Shown here piece by piece: positions 7,778 to 16,551 of a stretch of 34,152 bases of DNA. Both the position numbers and the translations under genes were made by a program. Each line of letters begins with the position of its first letter. Position 1 is the stretch's first letter. Source of the DNA: Lachnospiraceae bacterium (GTDB lineage: Bacteria; Bacillota; Clostridia; Lachnospirales; Lachnospiraceae); contig JAEERY010000022.1 in the NCBI GenBank assembly GCA_016286035.1, positions 1-34,152 on the forward strand, given 5' to 3'. Below the pieces are notes generated by a model. The model was not told the DNA's origin, did not search any database, and saw nothing but the letters and a program-made list of their open reading frames with translations.

Positions 7778-10738
7778 ATGCTTGAAGATATAAAGAAAGG
7801 TTTTGAGACTGCATATATTGATGGATCAGTTATTTCTAACGAATTATTAAGACCGCAGTTTATATCTAACAATCATAAAGAAGGTAAAAAGGTTATCTCA
7901 TCCATAGAGGATGAGCTTTTGGCGTGCGATGAATTTATGATAAGTGTTGCCTTTATCACCTTAGGTGGTATTACACCTTTATTGCAGACTCTAAAAGAAT
8001 TAGAAAACAAAAAGATACCGGGGAAAATCTTAACGACTAATTATTTGAATTTCAGTGAGCCTTCAGCACTTGAGAAACTAAACGAATTATCCAACATTAC
8101 TCTAAAGATGTACGATTCTGAAGAATCAGGAGCGGGATTTCATACAAAAGGATATATATTTAAAAAAGAAGAGGTTTATAGAATTATTATTGGTAGCTCC
8201 AACATGACAAGTGGGGCATTAAAGAGCAATTATGAGTGGAATACTAAACTTATATCTACTTCTCATGGAGAGATATCAAAACAGATTTTAAATGAATTTG
8301 AAGATCTTTGGAATTCGAATTATGCTAAACCATATGATGTTTTTATAGCTGAATATAGAGAACACTATGAAATTGTTAAAAAGCAGCGAGAAATAGCAAA
8401 ACAAGAGCAGATAGTATCATTAGATAAATATCGTTTACAGCCCAATAGCATGCAAGTTGGCTTTGTTTCAAATTTAAAAGATATTATAACGGCAGGAAAA
8501 AATAGAGCTTTACTTATCTCCGCAACTGGTACAGGAAAAACATTTGCATCTGCATTTGCAATGAGAGAATTAGGATTTAAGCGAGTTTTATTTCTAGTTC
8601 ATAGAGGACAGTTGGCCAGACAAACAAAGATAGCTTACGAAAAGGTATTTGGGAAAACAGTATCGATGGGGCTGGTTGGCGCTGGTAATAAAGAATATGA
8701 TGCAGACTATATATTTGCTACGGTGCAGACTTTAAATCGTGATGAGCATTTGCTTAAGTATTCGGATGATGCTTTTGATGCTATTTGCTTAGATGAGGCA
8801 CATCATGTTCCTGCTGATACATACCAGAAGATAATGAAACACTTCAAGCCTAAGCTTTGGCTTGGAATGACAGCGACGCCTGATAAGCGTGATGATAACA
8901 TAGAAGGGCGTAATGTTTACGAGCTCTTTGATTATCAAATTGCTTATGAGATCAGACTGCAGCAAGCTATGGAGGAGAACTTGCTATGTCCTTTTCATTA
9001 CTTTGGAATTACTGATCTGGCTATCATAGGAGATGATAAGAATCGTGATTTTAATGTATTAACTTGTGACGAGAGAGTAAAGCATATTGTAGAACAAGCA
9101 CATTATTACGGATATAGTGGTGATCGTGTTAAGGGGCTGGTCTTTTGTAGCAGTATTGATGAATCCGAAGTATTATCAGACAAGTTAAATCACACTATTA
9201 ATCCAGCAACTGGAAAGCATTACAGAACAATAGCGCTAAATGGAAGTGCTTCTGAGACAGAACGACAAGATGCTTTTGAGAGATTAGCAGCTGATGAGGA
9301 TTCAGATGATATAGATGTATTGGACTATATACTATCAGTTGAGATCCTTAATGAGGGTGTTGATATAGTTGAGGTGAATCAAGTAATAATGCTTCGCCCA
9401 ACTCAGTCTCCGATTGTATTTATTCAACAGTTGGGAAGAGGTTTAAGGAAAGCACATGATAAAGAGTTTGTTGTTATACTTGATTTTATCGGGAATTACA
9501 ATAATAACTTTATGATTCCCATCGCACTTTCGGGTGACAGAACATATAATAAGGATAATATAAGAAGATTTGTTCTTGAGGGTGGAAAAATAATACCAGG
9601 TGTTTCTACAGTTCATTTCGATGAAATAAGTAGAAAGAGGATTTTTTCGGCTGTTGATAATGCAAATTTCAGCGATATTAAACTGATTAGAGAGAATTAT
9701 ACAAATCTGAAAAATAAACTCGGAAGGATACCAGCGCTAAAAGACTTTGACACTTATGGTGAGATGGATGTATTACGGATATTTGATAATGATAGATTGG
9801 GTTCGTATTACAAGTTTTTAGTGAAGTATGAAAAGGATTATATTATTCGTCTTTCAGATGATCAGGAAGAAATAGTAGAATTTGTATCCAAGAAATTGGC
9901 TAATGGTAAAAGAATTCATGAATTGTTATTACTGAAGCAAATTATTGCATATTCTCGTGGCATTTCAAAGGTGGGATTGTTTAAGGAACTATCAAATGAA
10001 TTAAAAACATATGATAAATCTCTCAATTCAAATCAGAGGGATAATATTATTAATGTTATGACAAATGAATTCTCAGCCGGATCTAGTAAAAATACTTATA
10101 AACAGTGTGTTTTTCTAGATCAAGAAGAAACCGATTATAAACCTTCTGATTCTTTTATGAATATGTTAAATGATAATGATTTTTCTGAGATAATGAAGGA
10201 ACTCGTAGAGTTCGGTATAAGTAGATATCAGAGAGATTATAATAAAGGGTATAATGGATCAGATTTAGTACTTTATCAGAAGTATACATATGAAGATGTA
10301 TGCAGATTATTGAATTGGGAACACAATGAAGTGCCATTAAATATTGGTGGTTATAAGTTTGATAAGAAAACTCGTACATTCCCTGTATTCATTAATTATG
10401 AAAAATCTGAAGACATAAGTGATACAACAAAATATGAGGATCACTTTGTGAATAACCGTATAATGATTGCCATCTCTAAATCTGGACGAAGTCTTAATTC
10501 TGAAGATGTTCAAAATTTTCTAAATGCAAAAGAAAGAGGCATTAGTGTAGAGTTATTTGTGCGTAAAAACAAAGATGATAAAGCTTCTAAGGAGTTTTAT
10601 TATTTGGGCCCCATGAAGGCAAGTGGAAGAACAGAGGAATTCACTATGCCAAACACAAATAAGACTGCTGTAAAAATCGAATGGATATTGGATGAAGCTG
10701 TTCGAGAAGATATATATGACTATATCGTAAGAGAATAA
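7778..10738 (+). CDS. PLD-nuclease / SF2 helicase / DUF3427 protein
   Basis: The 986-residue protein has three parts. Residues ~20-190 form a phospholipase-D-like nuclease domain with one HKD-type motif (FHTKGYIF near 120, then GSSNMTSG near 140), so the active site would need a dimer. Residues ~220-600 are a superfamily 2 helicase: SATGTGKTF (Walker A, ~247), LDEAHHVPADTY (DEAH, ~338), GMTATP, and QQLGRGLRK (motif VI). The C-terminal ~350 residues match the DUF3427 pattern, ending in a YLGPM...IEWILDEAVRED segment. The ATG at 7778 has a GAGAGG site 13 bases upstream, longer than usual. It starts a co-directional group with a NUDIX gene 19 bp downstream. DNA or RNA unwinding plus cleavage in phage defence is inferred from the domains. 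Confidence 0.88.
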   Translation: MLEDIKKGFETAYIDGSVISNELLRPQFISNNHKEGKKVISSIEDELLACDEFMISVAFITLGGITPLLQTLKELENKKIPGKILTTNYLNFSEPSALEKLNELSNITLKMYDSEESGAGFHTKGYIFKKEEVYRIIIGSSNMTSGALKSNYEWNTKLISTSHGEISKQILNEFEDLWNSNYAKPYDVFIAEYREHYEIVKKQREIAKQEQIVSLDKYRLQPNSMQVGFVSNLKDIITAGKNRALLISATGTGKTFASAFAMRELGFKRVLFLVHRGQLARQTKIAYEKVFGKTVSMGLVGAGNKEYDADYIFATVQTLNRDEHLLKYSDDAFDAICLDEAHHVPADTYQKIMKHFKPKLWLGMTATPDKRDDNIEGRNVYELFDYQIAYEIRLQQAMEENLLCPFHYFGITDLAIIGDDKNRDFNVLTCDERVKHIVEQAHYYGYSGDRVKGLVFCSSIDESEVLSDKLNHTINPATGKHYRTIALNGSASETERQDAFERLAADEDSDDIDVLDYILSVEILNEGVDIVEVNQVIMLRPTQSPIVFIQQLGRGLRKAHDKEFVVILDFIGNYNNNFMIPIALSGDRTYNKDNIRRFVLEGGKIIPGVSTVHFDEISRKRIFSAVDNANFSDIKLIRENYTNLKNKLGRIPALKDFDTYGEMDVLRIFDNDRLGSYYKFLVKYEKDYIIRLSDDQEEIVEFVSKKLANGKRIHELLLLKQIIAYSRGISKVGLFKELSNELKTYDKSLNSNQRDNIINVMTNEFSAGSSKNTYKQCVFLDQEETDYKPSDSFMNMLNDNDFSEIMKELVEFGISRYQRDYNKGYNGSDLVLYQKYTYEDVCRLLNWEHNEVPLNIGGYKFDKKTRTFPVFINYEKSEDISDTTKYEDHFVNNRIMIAISKSGRSLNSEDVQNFLNAKERGISVELFVRKNKDDKASKEFYYLGPMKASGRTEEFTMPNTNKTAVKIEWILDEAVREDIYDYIVRE

Positions 10739-10757
10739 TAAGGAGAATTTAGTTGTC

Positions 10758-11156
10758 ATGAAATGTATAAGAGTAGTTGCGGCTGTTATCAAGAAAAAGA
10801 AGGGTAAAGAAGAAAAGATATTCGCAACAGCAAGAGGATATGGAGAATTCAAGGGACAGTGGGAGTTTCCAGGAGGTAAAATAGAAAAAGGAGAAACTCC
10901 TCAGGAGGCTCTTGTACGTGAGATTAAAGAAGAGCTTACTGCCACTATAAAAGTGGGAAATTTGATAAAAACTGTAGAATATGATTATCCTACATTTCAT
11001 TTATCAATGGATTGCTTCTGGGCTGAAATAGTAAGTGGAGAACTGGTACTGAAAGAAGCAGAAGCAGCGAGGTGGTTATCAAAAGAAGATATTGATTCTG
11101 TGAATTGGCTTCCTGCAGATCAGGAGTTGGTGGATCTCATTAAGAGTGTTTGGTAA
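10758..11156 (+). CDS. MutT-like NUDIX (deoxy)nucleoside triphosphate pyrophosphohydrolase
   Basis: The 132-residue protein is the size of a minimal NUDIX enzyme. The NUDIX box starts at G40 with E46 and continues REIKEEL at 54-60, holding the glutamates that bind catalytic magnesium. The final Gly of the classical box is Thr, a change I believe occurs in many MutT relatives. The GQWEFPGGKIEKGE segment is typical of 8-oxo-dGTP-type hydrolases. Its ribosome site AAGGAG (10740-10745) lies just after the helicase stop, so the genes are tightly linked. House-cleaning MutT function is possible, but its position between two nuclease-helicases suggests a dedicated role, perhaps on nucleotides altered during phage infection. 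That role is inference. Confidence 0.9.
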   Translation: MKCIRVVAAVIKKKKGKEEKIFATARGYGEFKGQWEFPGGKIEKGETPQEALVREIKEELTATIKVGNLIKTVEYDYPTFHLSMDCFWAEIVSGELVLKEAEAARWLSKEDIDSVNWLPADQELVDLIKSVW

Positions 11157-11184
11157 TAACGACATAACATTATCGAGGATATAA

Positions 11185-13047
11185 ATGATAGTTTATAACG
11201 CAACAAAAGCCCAATTTAATGACGATGTTAATCTGAATCAGATCTCGGATATTATTCTTAATAACTTAAGAGAAAGAAACCTTACGGGTGGTGGAGTCAG
11301 TGAGTATCATTCATGGCAGAATTCACTTCATTTCATGAGATCAGCAATAGATGATCCTGAGATACCAGATGATGTTGAGGTAGCTATCGAGTATCAGATA
11401 CCAAGAACATCCAAACGTGTTGATTTTATGCTGGCAGGTGCTGATAAAGACGGTAAGGACAATGTCATCGTAGTAGAGCTAAAACAATGGGATAAAGCCG
11501 AGAAGGTTGATGATATAATGCAGCATAGTGTGCGTGCCTTTACTGGTGGAGGAAAAAGAATTGTAAATCATCCGTCATATCAGGCATTTGCTTATGCAAC
11601 CTTCATAAGAAATTCATCAGAACAGGTTCAGGATGCTGATATAGGAATAAAGCCTTGTGCATATCTTCATAACTGTGATCCCAAATCAAGAGAACCCCTG
11701 GATGATGACATATATAAAACCTGGCTTGAAGAGGCACCTCTTTTTGACAAGAGCCAGACACTGCGTCTTAGAAGCTTTATAAAACAGTATGTTACAAAGC
11801 GTTCAGCTTCGGGAAATCTGCTATATAAGATAGATAACGGTCGTATACGTCCATCAAAAGCACTGCAGGATTGCCTTGTTTCACTCATGAAAGGAAATGA
11901 GGAATTCATGCTTCTTGATGATCAGGCAGTGGTCTTTGATATGTGTAAGAAGATCATGGATCAGTGCCTCAAAGACATGAAGAAAAGAAGCATCATAATA
12001 CAGGGAGGCCCGGGAACAGGCAAGTCTGTACTTGCTGTGAATCTTTTGAATGAGTTTATAAAAAAGGGACTTAATGCAAGTTATTGTACAAAGAACAGTG
12101 CTCCGAGAGAAGCGTATCAGAAACTGCTTTCAAAATCCGATCTTAAAGCGCAGGTTAATATCAAACAGCTTTTCAGATCTCCTTTTGGACTGAGCGATGC
12201 ATCGCCTAATTTCTATGACTGTCTGATAGTTGATGAAGCACACAGACTTGTAAAGAAGATGTACGGAGACTGGAACGGAGTCAATCAGGTAAAGGAGTGT
12301 ATAAATGCTTCTTTAGTTACTGTGTTTCTTATAGATGAAGACCAGCAGATCACGACCAAGGATATAGGTTCTATACAGGAGATAAGGAAGTGGGCAGGAG
12401 ATCTTAACAGCGGTATCACCATGAATGAGGATACTGTTCTTAAGTCGCAGTTCAGATGCAACGGAAGTGATCAGTATATCCAGCTGATCAATAACATCCT
12501 GCAGATAGGAGAATCGGTCGATACTGATGTTAAAGAACTGAACTATGACTTAAGAGTATATGATGACCCGAATGAACTCAGAGATGCACTGCGAGAGATA
12601 AACCAGATAAACAATAAGGCAAGGATGGTTGCCGGATACTGTTATGACTGGAATGTAAAGAATAAAAGAGATGATTATGATATATATTTAGAGAATGATT
12701 TCAAAGCCCAGTGGAATCTGGCAACAGATAAGATATGGGCTATTAATCCAAAATCATTTGAACAGGTCGGATGTATCCATACAGCTCAGGGCCTTGAATT
12801 CGATTATATCGGAGTCTTTGTTGGCAAAGATTTGATATATGATAATGAGAGAGGGCTAGTCATTACAGATCGTACTCAGATATCTGGAGATGATAAATCA
12901 TCAGGCATAAGAACCGCTGATGCTGAAACCGCAGAAAGACTGATAAAGAACACATATAAGACATTGCTTACACGAGGCCAGAAGGGCTGCTTTATATATT
13001 GCGAGGATAAAGCACTGGCTTCATACATAAGATCATTTATAGAATAG
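11185..13047 (+). CDS. PD-(D/E)xK nuclease fused to DUF2075 (Schlafen-type) helicase
   Basis: The 620-residue protein begins with a restriction-type nuclease domain: D80 in RVDFMLAG and E98-x-K100 in NVIVVELKQW form a PD-(D/E)xK triad. A P-loop NTPase of the DUF2075 family follows, with IIIQGGPGTGKS (Walker A, ~271-281), CLIVDEAHRL (Walker B), FLIDEDQQI (motif III-like), LKSQFRCNGSDQ (motif IV-like), and HTAQGLEFDYIGV plus TRGQKGCFIY at the C-terminus, typical of superfamily 1-like helicases. A GAGG site lies six bases before the ATG, and the upstream NUDIX gene ends 28 bp away. It would cut and translocate on nucleic acid. A MazG-like gene follows after 15 bp, supporting a single operon. Confidence 0.88.
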   Translation: MIVYNATKAQFNDDVNLNQISDIILNNLRERNLTGGGVSEYHSWQNSLHFMRSAIDDPEIPDDVEVAIEYQIPRTSKRVDFMLAGADKDGKDNVIVVELKQWDKAEKVDDIMQHSVRAFTGGGKRIVNHPSYQAFAYATFIRNSSEQVQDADIGIKPCAYLHNCDPKSREPLDDDIYKTWLEEAPLFDKSQTLRLRSFIKQYVTKRSASGNLLYKIDNGRIRPSKALQDCLVSLMKGNEEFMLLDDQAVVFDMCKKIMDQCLKDMKKRSIIIQGGPGTGKSVLAVNLLNEFIKKGLNASYCTKNSAPREAYQKLLSKSDLKAQVNIKQLFRSPFGLSDASPNFYDCLIVDEAHRLVKKMYGDWNGVNQVKECINASLVTVFLIDEDQQITTKDIGSIQEIRKWAGDLNSGITMNEDTVLKSQFRCNGSDQYIQLINNILQIGESVDTDVKELNYDLRVYDDPNELRDALREINQINNKARMVAGYCYDWNVKNKRDDYDIYLENDFKAQWNLATDKIWAINPKSFEQVGCIHTAQGLEFDYIGVFVGKDLIYDNERGLVITDRTQISGDDKSSGIRTADAETAERLIKNTYKTLLTRGQKGCFIYCEDKALASYIRSFIE

Positions 13048-13062
13048 ATGCGGAGAGGAAAC

Positions 13063-13383
13063 ATGAAACAGGAAACAATAGACAGAATAAGAAAATTCAG
13101 TGAGGACAGAGACTGGGATCAGTTCCATTCTCCAGCCAACCTGGCAAAGTCTATTTCCATTGAAGCGGGTGAATTACTTGAATGCTTCCAGTGGAGTGAT
13201 ACTGATTATGATATAGAGCATGTTAAGGAAGAACTGGCGGATGTAATAGTCTATTGCAGGGATATGCTGGATAAGCTTGGACTTGATGAGGATGAGATCG
13301 TTAATGCAAAGATGGACCAGAATGAAGCCAAGTATCCTGTGGATAGAGCAAAAGGAAAAGCTGACAAATATGACAGACTTTAG
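13063..13383 (+). CDS. MazG-like nucleotide pyrophosphohydrolase
   Basis: This 106-residue all-alpha enzyme carries the MazG metal-binding pattern: EAGE (34-37) and EELAD (56-60), which give the ExxE...ExxD arrangement. Such enzymes hydrolyse nucleoside triphosphates to monophosphates; small relatives act on dCTP, dUTP or alarmone-like substrates. I chose the ATG at 13063 over 13048 because GAGAGGA sits at the right distance before it. The DUF2075 gene ends 15 bp upstream and the HNH gene starts 57 bp downstream. A second, unrelated pyrophosphohydrolase in the same operon as the NUDIX enzyme is unusual and suggests that nucleotide pool control is part of the system. Confidence 0.88.
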   Translation: MKQETIDRIRKFSEDRDWDQFHSPANLAKSISIEAGELLECFQWSDTDYDIEHVKEELADVIVYCRDMLDKLGLDEDEIVNAKMDQNEAKYPVDRAKGKADKYDRL

Positions 13384-13440
13384 AAGCTGTTGAATAAATT
13401 CAGATTGATGTAAAGATATAAGCAATTGAGGTATTAAGAA

Positions 13441-14622
13441 TTGTCCGAACTTAAAACAAATGTGGGATACAGTTTAAGTATCGATGGAAAATATTATAAC
13501 ATGCTGGACATAGAGGGTTTTTCTCATATGATGAAAGATCCTTCTTTTTGCTATAAGTTTTACTGGCTTGAAGCCATAGTGCAACTTATATCTGAAAATG
13601 TTAAGGAAACTACTTTTGATGCGGTTATCAACGAAATGATATGCAACGCATGGTATTCCGTCAGGGAGTTTCATATCCATTTAAGCGGTTTGATAGTGGA
13701 TGCCAACGGAGAGCCCAGAGACGGCTTGGAAAGAGCTGTAAACATACTGACTCAGGTCAGTGATCTGGCTCCAAATGCATCTAAGGTGGAGATAAGAAAT
13801 GCTATCAAAGAGCATGATGCTGAACTGAAAACTGCTAAAGAACAGCTTACCAACATGGTGCCTTATCGTGCACTGGCAGGATTCTTCAAAAACCATGATC
13901 TGACAGTTAACTGGGATTCCATTACAAGATTAACGGCTTATATCGAAGAGATAAACCGTGATATTGTATTGCTGCCTTATACATTGGGACCGTCATCCAA
14001 ATTAAAGAAAGAGATATACTTTCAGGAAGACTGGATTAAGATGATACAGGATAATACTGTATCTATACTGGGATGGATACAGTTTGAAAAGGTAAAATGG
14101 CTGCAGAATAACAATCCTGAAGTTCCGGGGCTTGTATATAAACTGGCACCCATGGATGAAAAGATGCGTAAGCTTAACAATGTCAGAAAACTCTGGGAGG
14201 GAATACTTGAATTGACCGAAGTCAGAGATGTGTTTACGGATAAGGCGTTGACTTCGAAAAAGTATGATGTTGATCATTTTATACCATGGTCTTTTGTTAT
14301 GAATGACGAACTATGGAATCTTATGCCGATGGATTCTTCCCTCAATTCATCAAAGAGTAATTATCTACCAAAATGGGATCCTTTTTTTGAGAGATTCGCA
14401 CAAAATCAGTTCATGATGTATGAGTTGATCCATGCTAAAGAGGGAATTCACAAATTGTTTGAGTCCTGCTATAGAGATAATATTCATTCCATTTGGGCAG
14501 TCCAAGAGCTGTATCGTAAAGGAAACAATAAAGAAGTATTTTGTGGGATTCTGTGTAAAAACATGGAACCTGTCTATGATTCTGCCAGAAGACAGGGGTA
14601 TGAAATCTGGAGCCATATATAG
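13441..14622 (+). CDS. HNH endonuclease-domain protein
   Basis: The 393-residue protein is mostly helical, with an HNH nuclease motif near the C-terminus: YDVDHFIPWSF (residues ~275-285, catalytic D-H pair) followed by ELWNLMPMDSSLNSSKS, which supplies the Asn and the third His-equivalent region. This variant is similar in style to HNH domains in Cas9-like and restriction proteins. The N-terminal ~270 residues are not recognised. The start is TTG with GAGG at 13428-13431, nine bases upstream; the next in-frame ATG is 20 codons later. It is the last gene of the five-gene array starting at 7778 and is probably co-transcribed, though the 57-bp gap leaves room for separate control. Confidence 0.82.
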   Translation: MSELKTNVGYSLSIDGKYYNMLDIEGFSHMMKDPSFCYKFYWLEAIVQLISENVKETTFDAVINEMICNAWYSVREFHIHLSGLIVDANGEPRDGLERAVNILTQVSDLAPNASKVEIRNAIKEHDAELKTAKEQLTNMVPYRALAGFFKNHDLTVNWDSITRLTAYIEEINRDIVLLPYTLGPSSKLKKEIYFQEDWIKMIQDNTVSILGWIQFEKVKWLQNNNPEVPGLVYKLAPMDEKMRKLNNVRKLWEGILELTEVRDVFTDKALTSKKYDVDHFIPWSFVMNDELWNLMPMDSSLNSSKSNYLPKWDPFFERFAQNQFMMYELIHAKEGIHKLFESCYRDNIHSIWAVQELYRKGNNKEVFCGILCKNMEPVYDSARRQGYEIWSHI

Positions 14623-14647
14623 GTTAAATGGAAAGTTACTTTGCTAT

Positions 14648-14676
14648 TTGAACGATTATAAGATTCAATGTATTAT
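14648..14676 (+). promoter_or_regulatory. Sigma-A-type promoter for the paralogous membrane-protein pair
   Basis: TTGAAC (14648-14653) and TATTAT (14671-14676) are separated by exactly 17 bases, one mismatch each from the consensus boxes. It lies just beyond the HNH stop codon and about 70 bases before the GTG start at 14748. It implies that the two membrane-anchored genes form a separate transcription unit from the nuclease operon. Confidence 0.6.
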
Positions 14677-14747
14677 TATATAGTCAGGATAGAGACAGAA
14701 ATCATTTGCTGACAAATGTATGGGATAGTATTGGACAGGAGTATATC

Positions 14748-15347
14748 GTGAAGAAGAAATCATCCAGTTATATTTTGACATCAACAGAAAAAAAGCATAT
14801 CAAACAGAATAAGATAATAAAGATTATTACTACGCTGGTAATAATAAGCGTAATATTCAATATCATATTCTTGGCAGATATAAGAATTCCAGTTATCAAT
14901 CCAAATGGAAGCTTTCATGGTATTCAGGGAGTAAAGATAGAGGTTTCAAATAAGAAACATCCATCTATTATCAAGCTTTTTTTCAAGGACAATACAAAGT
15001 ATGACAGCTTTACGTCAATTACCTTGGATACAAGGAATGGAATCTATTATCTTGAAAAAAAGAGTGATATATGCAGACTCTATGGCGTAGAGGGATTTGA
15101 TTTTGAATACTGTGATTTTGAATTAGCCAAGTGGGAAGAAGCAAAAAATATAGTTCTGAAATATCAGCTTGAAGAGTATGATCCAAACAGGCATGTTGAT
15201 AAGGAAGGACGTATTCAGAATTACGATGTTGATTACGAGTTTTCATTGTGGCTAAACGGTTCAGATATGCAAATGGAAATACCTGAAAACGTTGAAGAGA
15301 TTGAAGAATACATGATCGAACTGACCAATCTGGCCAGAACTAAATAG
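14748..15347 (+). CDS. Single-pass membrane-anchored protein, paralogue A
   Basis: The 199-residue protein has a short basic N-terminus containing LTSTEKKHIKQNK, then one hydrophobic segment (about residues 22-42, IIKIITTLVIISVIFNIIFL), then a soluble acidic region probably outside the cell. I place the start at GTG 14748 because ACAGGAG lies six bases upstream and because this makes the N-terminus align with the next gene (LT-x-x-EK...QxNK, then the membrane segment). A TTG start at 14706 would be longer but lacks a ribosome site. No enzyme motif is visible and the family is not recognised. The soluble part shares features with the downstream protein (YDPNRH/YNPEDY, then an acidic ENVEEIEEY or ENWDSIIEY end), so the pair arose by duplication. 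Confidence 0.75.
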   Translation: MKKKSSSYILTSTEKKHIKQNKIIKIITTLVIISVIFNIIFLADIRIPVINPNGSFHGIQGVKIEVSNKKHPSIIKLFFKDNTKYDSFTSITLDTRNGIYYLEKKSDICRLYGVEGFDFEYCDFELAKWEEAKNIVLKYQLEEYDPNRHVDKEGRIQNYDVDYEFSLWLNGSDMQMEIPENVEEIEEYMIELTNLARTK

Positions 15348-15362
15348 GTGAGGGGTATATAT

Positions 15363-16001
15363 ATGAAAAAGAGTAAAGGGCTTCTGACGCCTGCAGAAAA
15401 ACAGGTTGCCCAGAGAAATAAAAAAATACTTATACTATGCGTAGTATTAGTACTCAGCCTGGTGATAAATGTAATTTATATCTTTGATTTTAAGATATCT
15501 ATCCCTAAGATTAGAGATGTTAAGGCTAATGAGAATGAAACAGTAACGAGGGACATTACTGTATCGGAAGAATCTGAAGTTGCTCAGTCAAATACATCAA
15601 CAGCAAAAGACAGGGCTTTGGAAAAAGCTTTTAACGAGGCTAAGATAATCACTCTTAAAGAGGGAAGTGTTTTCCGTATAGATGTATACTCGAAAAACAA
15701 AAGATATAACGTGGAACTGCAGTCGGATGCGGTATATTTCAGTACATATGGTCTCGACTCGGTTTCGTGCAGTTTCGTTAACGAAAAATTTGATGGGCTT
15801 TTAGATATACTTAATGAAGCTGAACTAAGAGAACTGACTATTAAATCTTATCCTAACGAGGATGGAAAGCTTATAGATTATAATCCGGAAGACTATCTCA
15901 TGATCTATTCCGATAGCGGATTCTATAAAGTATATCCGCCTGAAAATTGGGATTCGATCATTGAATACTGTGAGGAGCTTGAGAGAATAGCAGCCGAATA
16001 A
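15363..16001 (+). CDS. Single-pass membrane-anchored protein, paralogue B
   Basis: The 212-residue protein is a diverged copy of the gene upstream: a short basic start with LTPAEKQVAQRNKK, one hydrophobic segment (about 20-42), a Ser/Thr/Glu-rich linker (~58-85), and a soluble domain that includes VYFSTYGLDSVSCSF and an acidic C-terminus. I chose the ATG at 15363 because GTGAGGGG precedes it; an in-frame GTG at 15348 follows the previous stop directly. The 15-bp gap indicates co-transcription with paralogue A. A strong terminator at 16066 ends the unit. The function is unknown; the layout suits a cell-surface sensor or an immunity-type protein, but nothing decides this. Confidence 0.75.
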   Translation: MKKSKGLLTPAEKQVAQRNKKILILCVVLVLSLVINVIYIFDFKISIPKIRDVKANENETVTRDITVSEESEVAQSNTSTAKDRALEKAFNEAKIITLKEGSVFRIDVYSKNKRYNVELQSDAVYFSTYGLDSVSCSFVNEKFDGLLDILNEAELRELTIKSYPNEDGKLIDYNPEDYLMIYSDSGFYKVYPPENWDSIIEYCEELERIAAE

Positions 16002-16065
16002 TTACTGCTTTTATAACATCAGGGCAATCTTCACATCCGAACAAAACAGTAAAACAACCAACAAA

Positions 16066-16095
16066 AGAGCCACTTCAAAGTGGCTCTAATTTTTT
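16066..16095. terminator. Bidirectional intrinsic terminator
   Basis: Arms AGAGCCACTT and AAGTGGCTCT pair perfectly and are followed by AATTTTTT on the + strand. On the - strand the hairpin is followed by a T-rich run (CTTTTGTTGGTTGTTTT). It lies between the convergent ends of the 15363 gene (+) and the 16349 gene (-), so it can serve both. Confidence 0.9.
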
Positions 16096-16127
16096 AATCT
16101 AAACGTCTGTTTATACAACTGCATATT

Positions 16128-16349
16128 TTATGTTGTTGTCAGTTTCCCGATCAAAGCGACGATACCGATTATAATGAGTGCAGGCAAGATCAGATATACC
16201 AGACCGCCCACTATCGCAAGGATAATGAAAAGCGGTAAGAATATTATCCCCAGGATAAACTTGGTTATTCCCCAGGTTGCCTTAAACAGTATCCACGCTA
16301 TTTTGCATAAGAAACTGAATACAAAAATCATTAGAATAAGTGTAAGCAT
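16128..16349 (-). CDS. Small hydrophobic membrane protein
   Basis: This is the only gene I find on the reverse strand. The 73-residue product is almost entirely hydrophobic, with two to three membrane segments (MLTLILMIFVFSFLCKIAW, ILGIIFLPLFIILAIVGGL, and ILPALIIIGIVALIG). On the reverse strand AAAGGAGGGG lies five bases before the ATG at 16349, which fixes the start; an upstream ATG at 16376 would add nine residues but would sit ahead of that ribosome site. I recall similar small conserved proteins in Lachnospiraceae genomes, without known function. It shares the terminator at 16066 with the convergent operon. Confidence 0.8.
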   Translation of the reverse strand: MLTLILMIFVFSFLCKIAWILFKATWGITKFILGIIFLPLFIILAIVGGLVYLILPALIIIGIVALIGKLTTT

Positions 16350-16491
16350 ATTGTCCCCTCCTTTACCTACATACAACTCCCTATATATAAATCATATATC
16401 AGCTCACACTAAGAAACCATTAACAGAGTATAAACTTTCATAAAATAATTATTTCGTACAGATCAGAATCATGATCTTTAGGCGGATAATT

Positions 16492-16500
16492 TGGTATAAT
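16492..16500 (+). promoter_or_regulatory. Extended -10 promoter for the DUF523 gene
   Basis: TGGTATAAT (16492-16500) is a perfect TGn extended -10, with no clear -35. It lies 51 bases before the ATG at 16552. The same extended form occurs at 17415, 27940, 31613 and 32247, which supports it as the common promoter type here. Confidence 0.6.
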
Positions 16501-16551
16501 TATTTCAGTGAATATGATTGTAAATAAGACAAAAATATTTATGGGTGAAAT

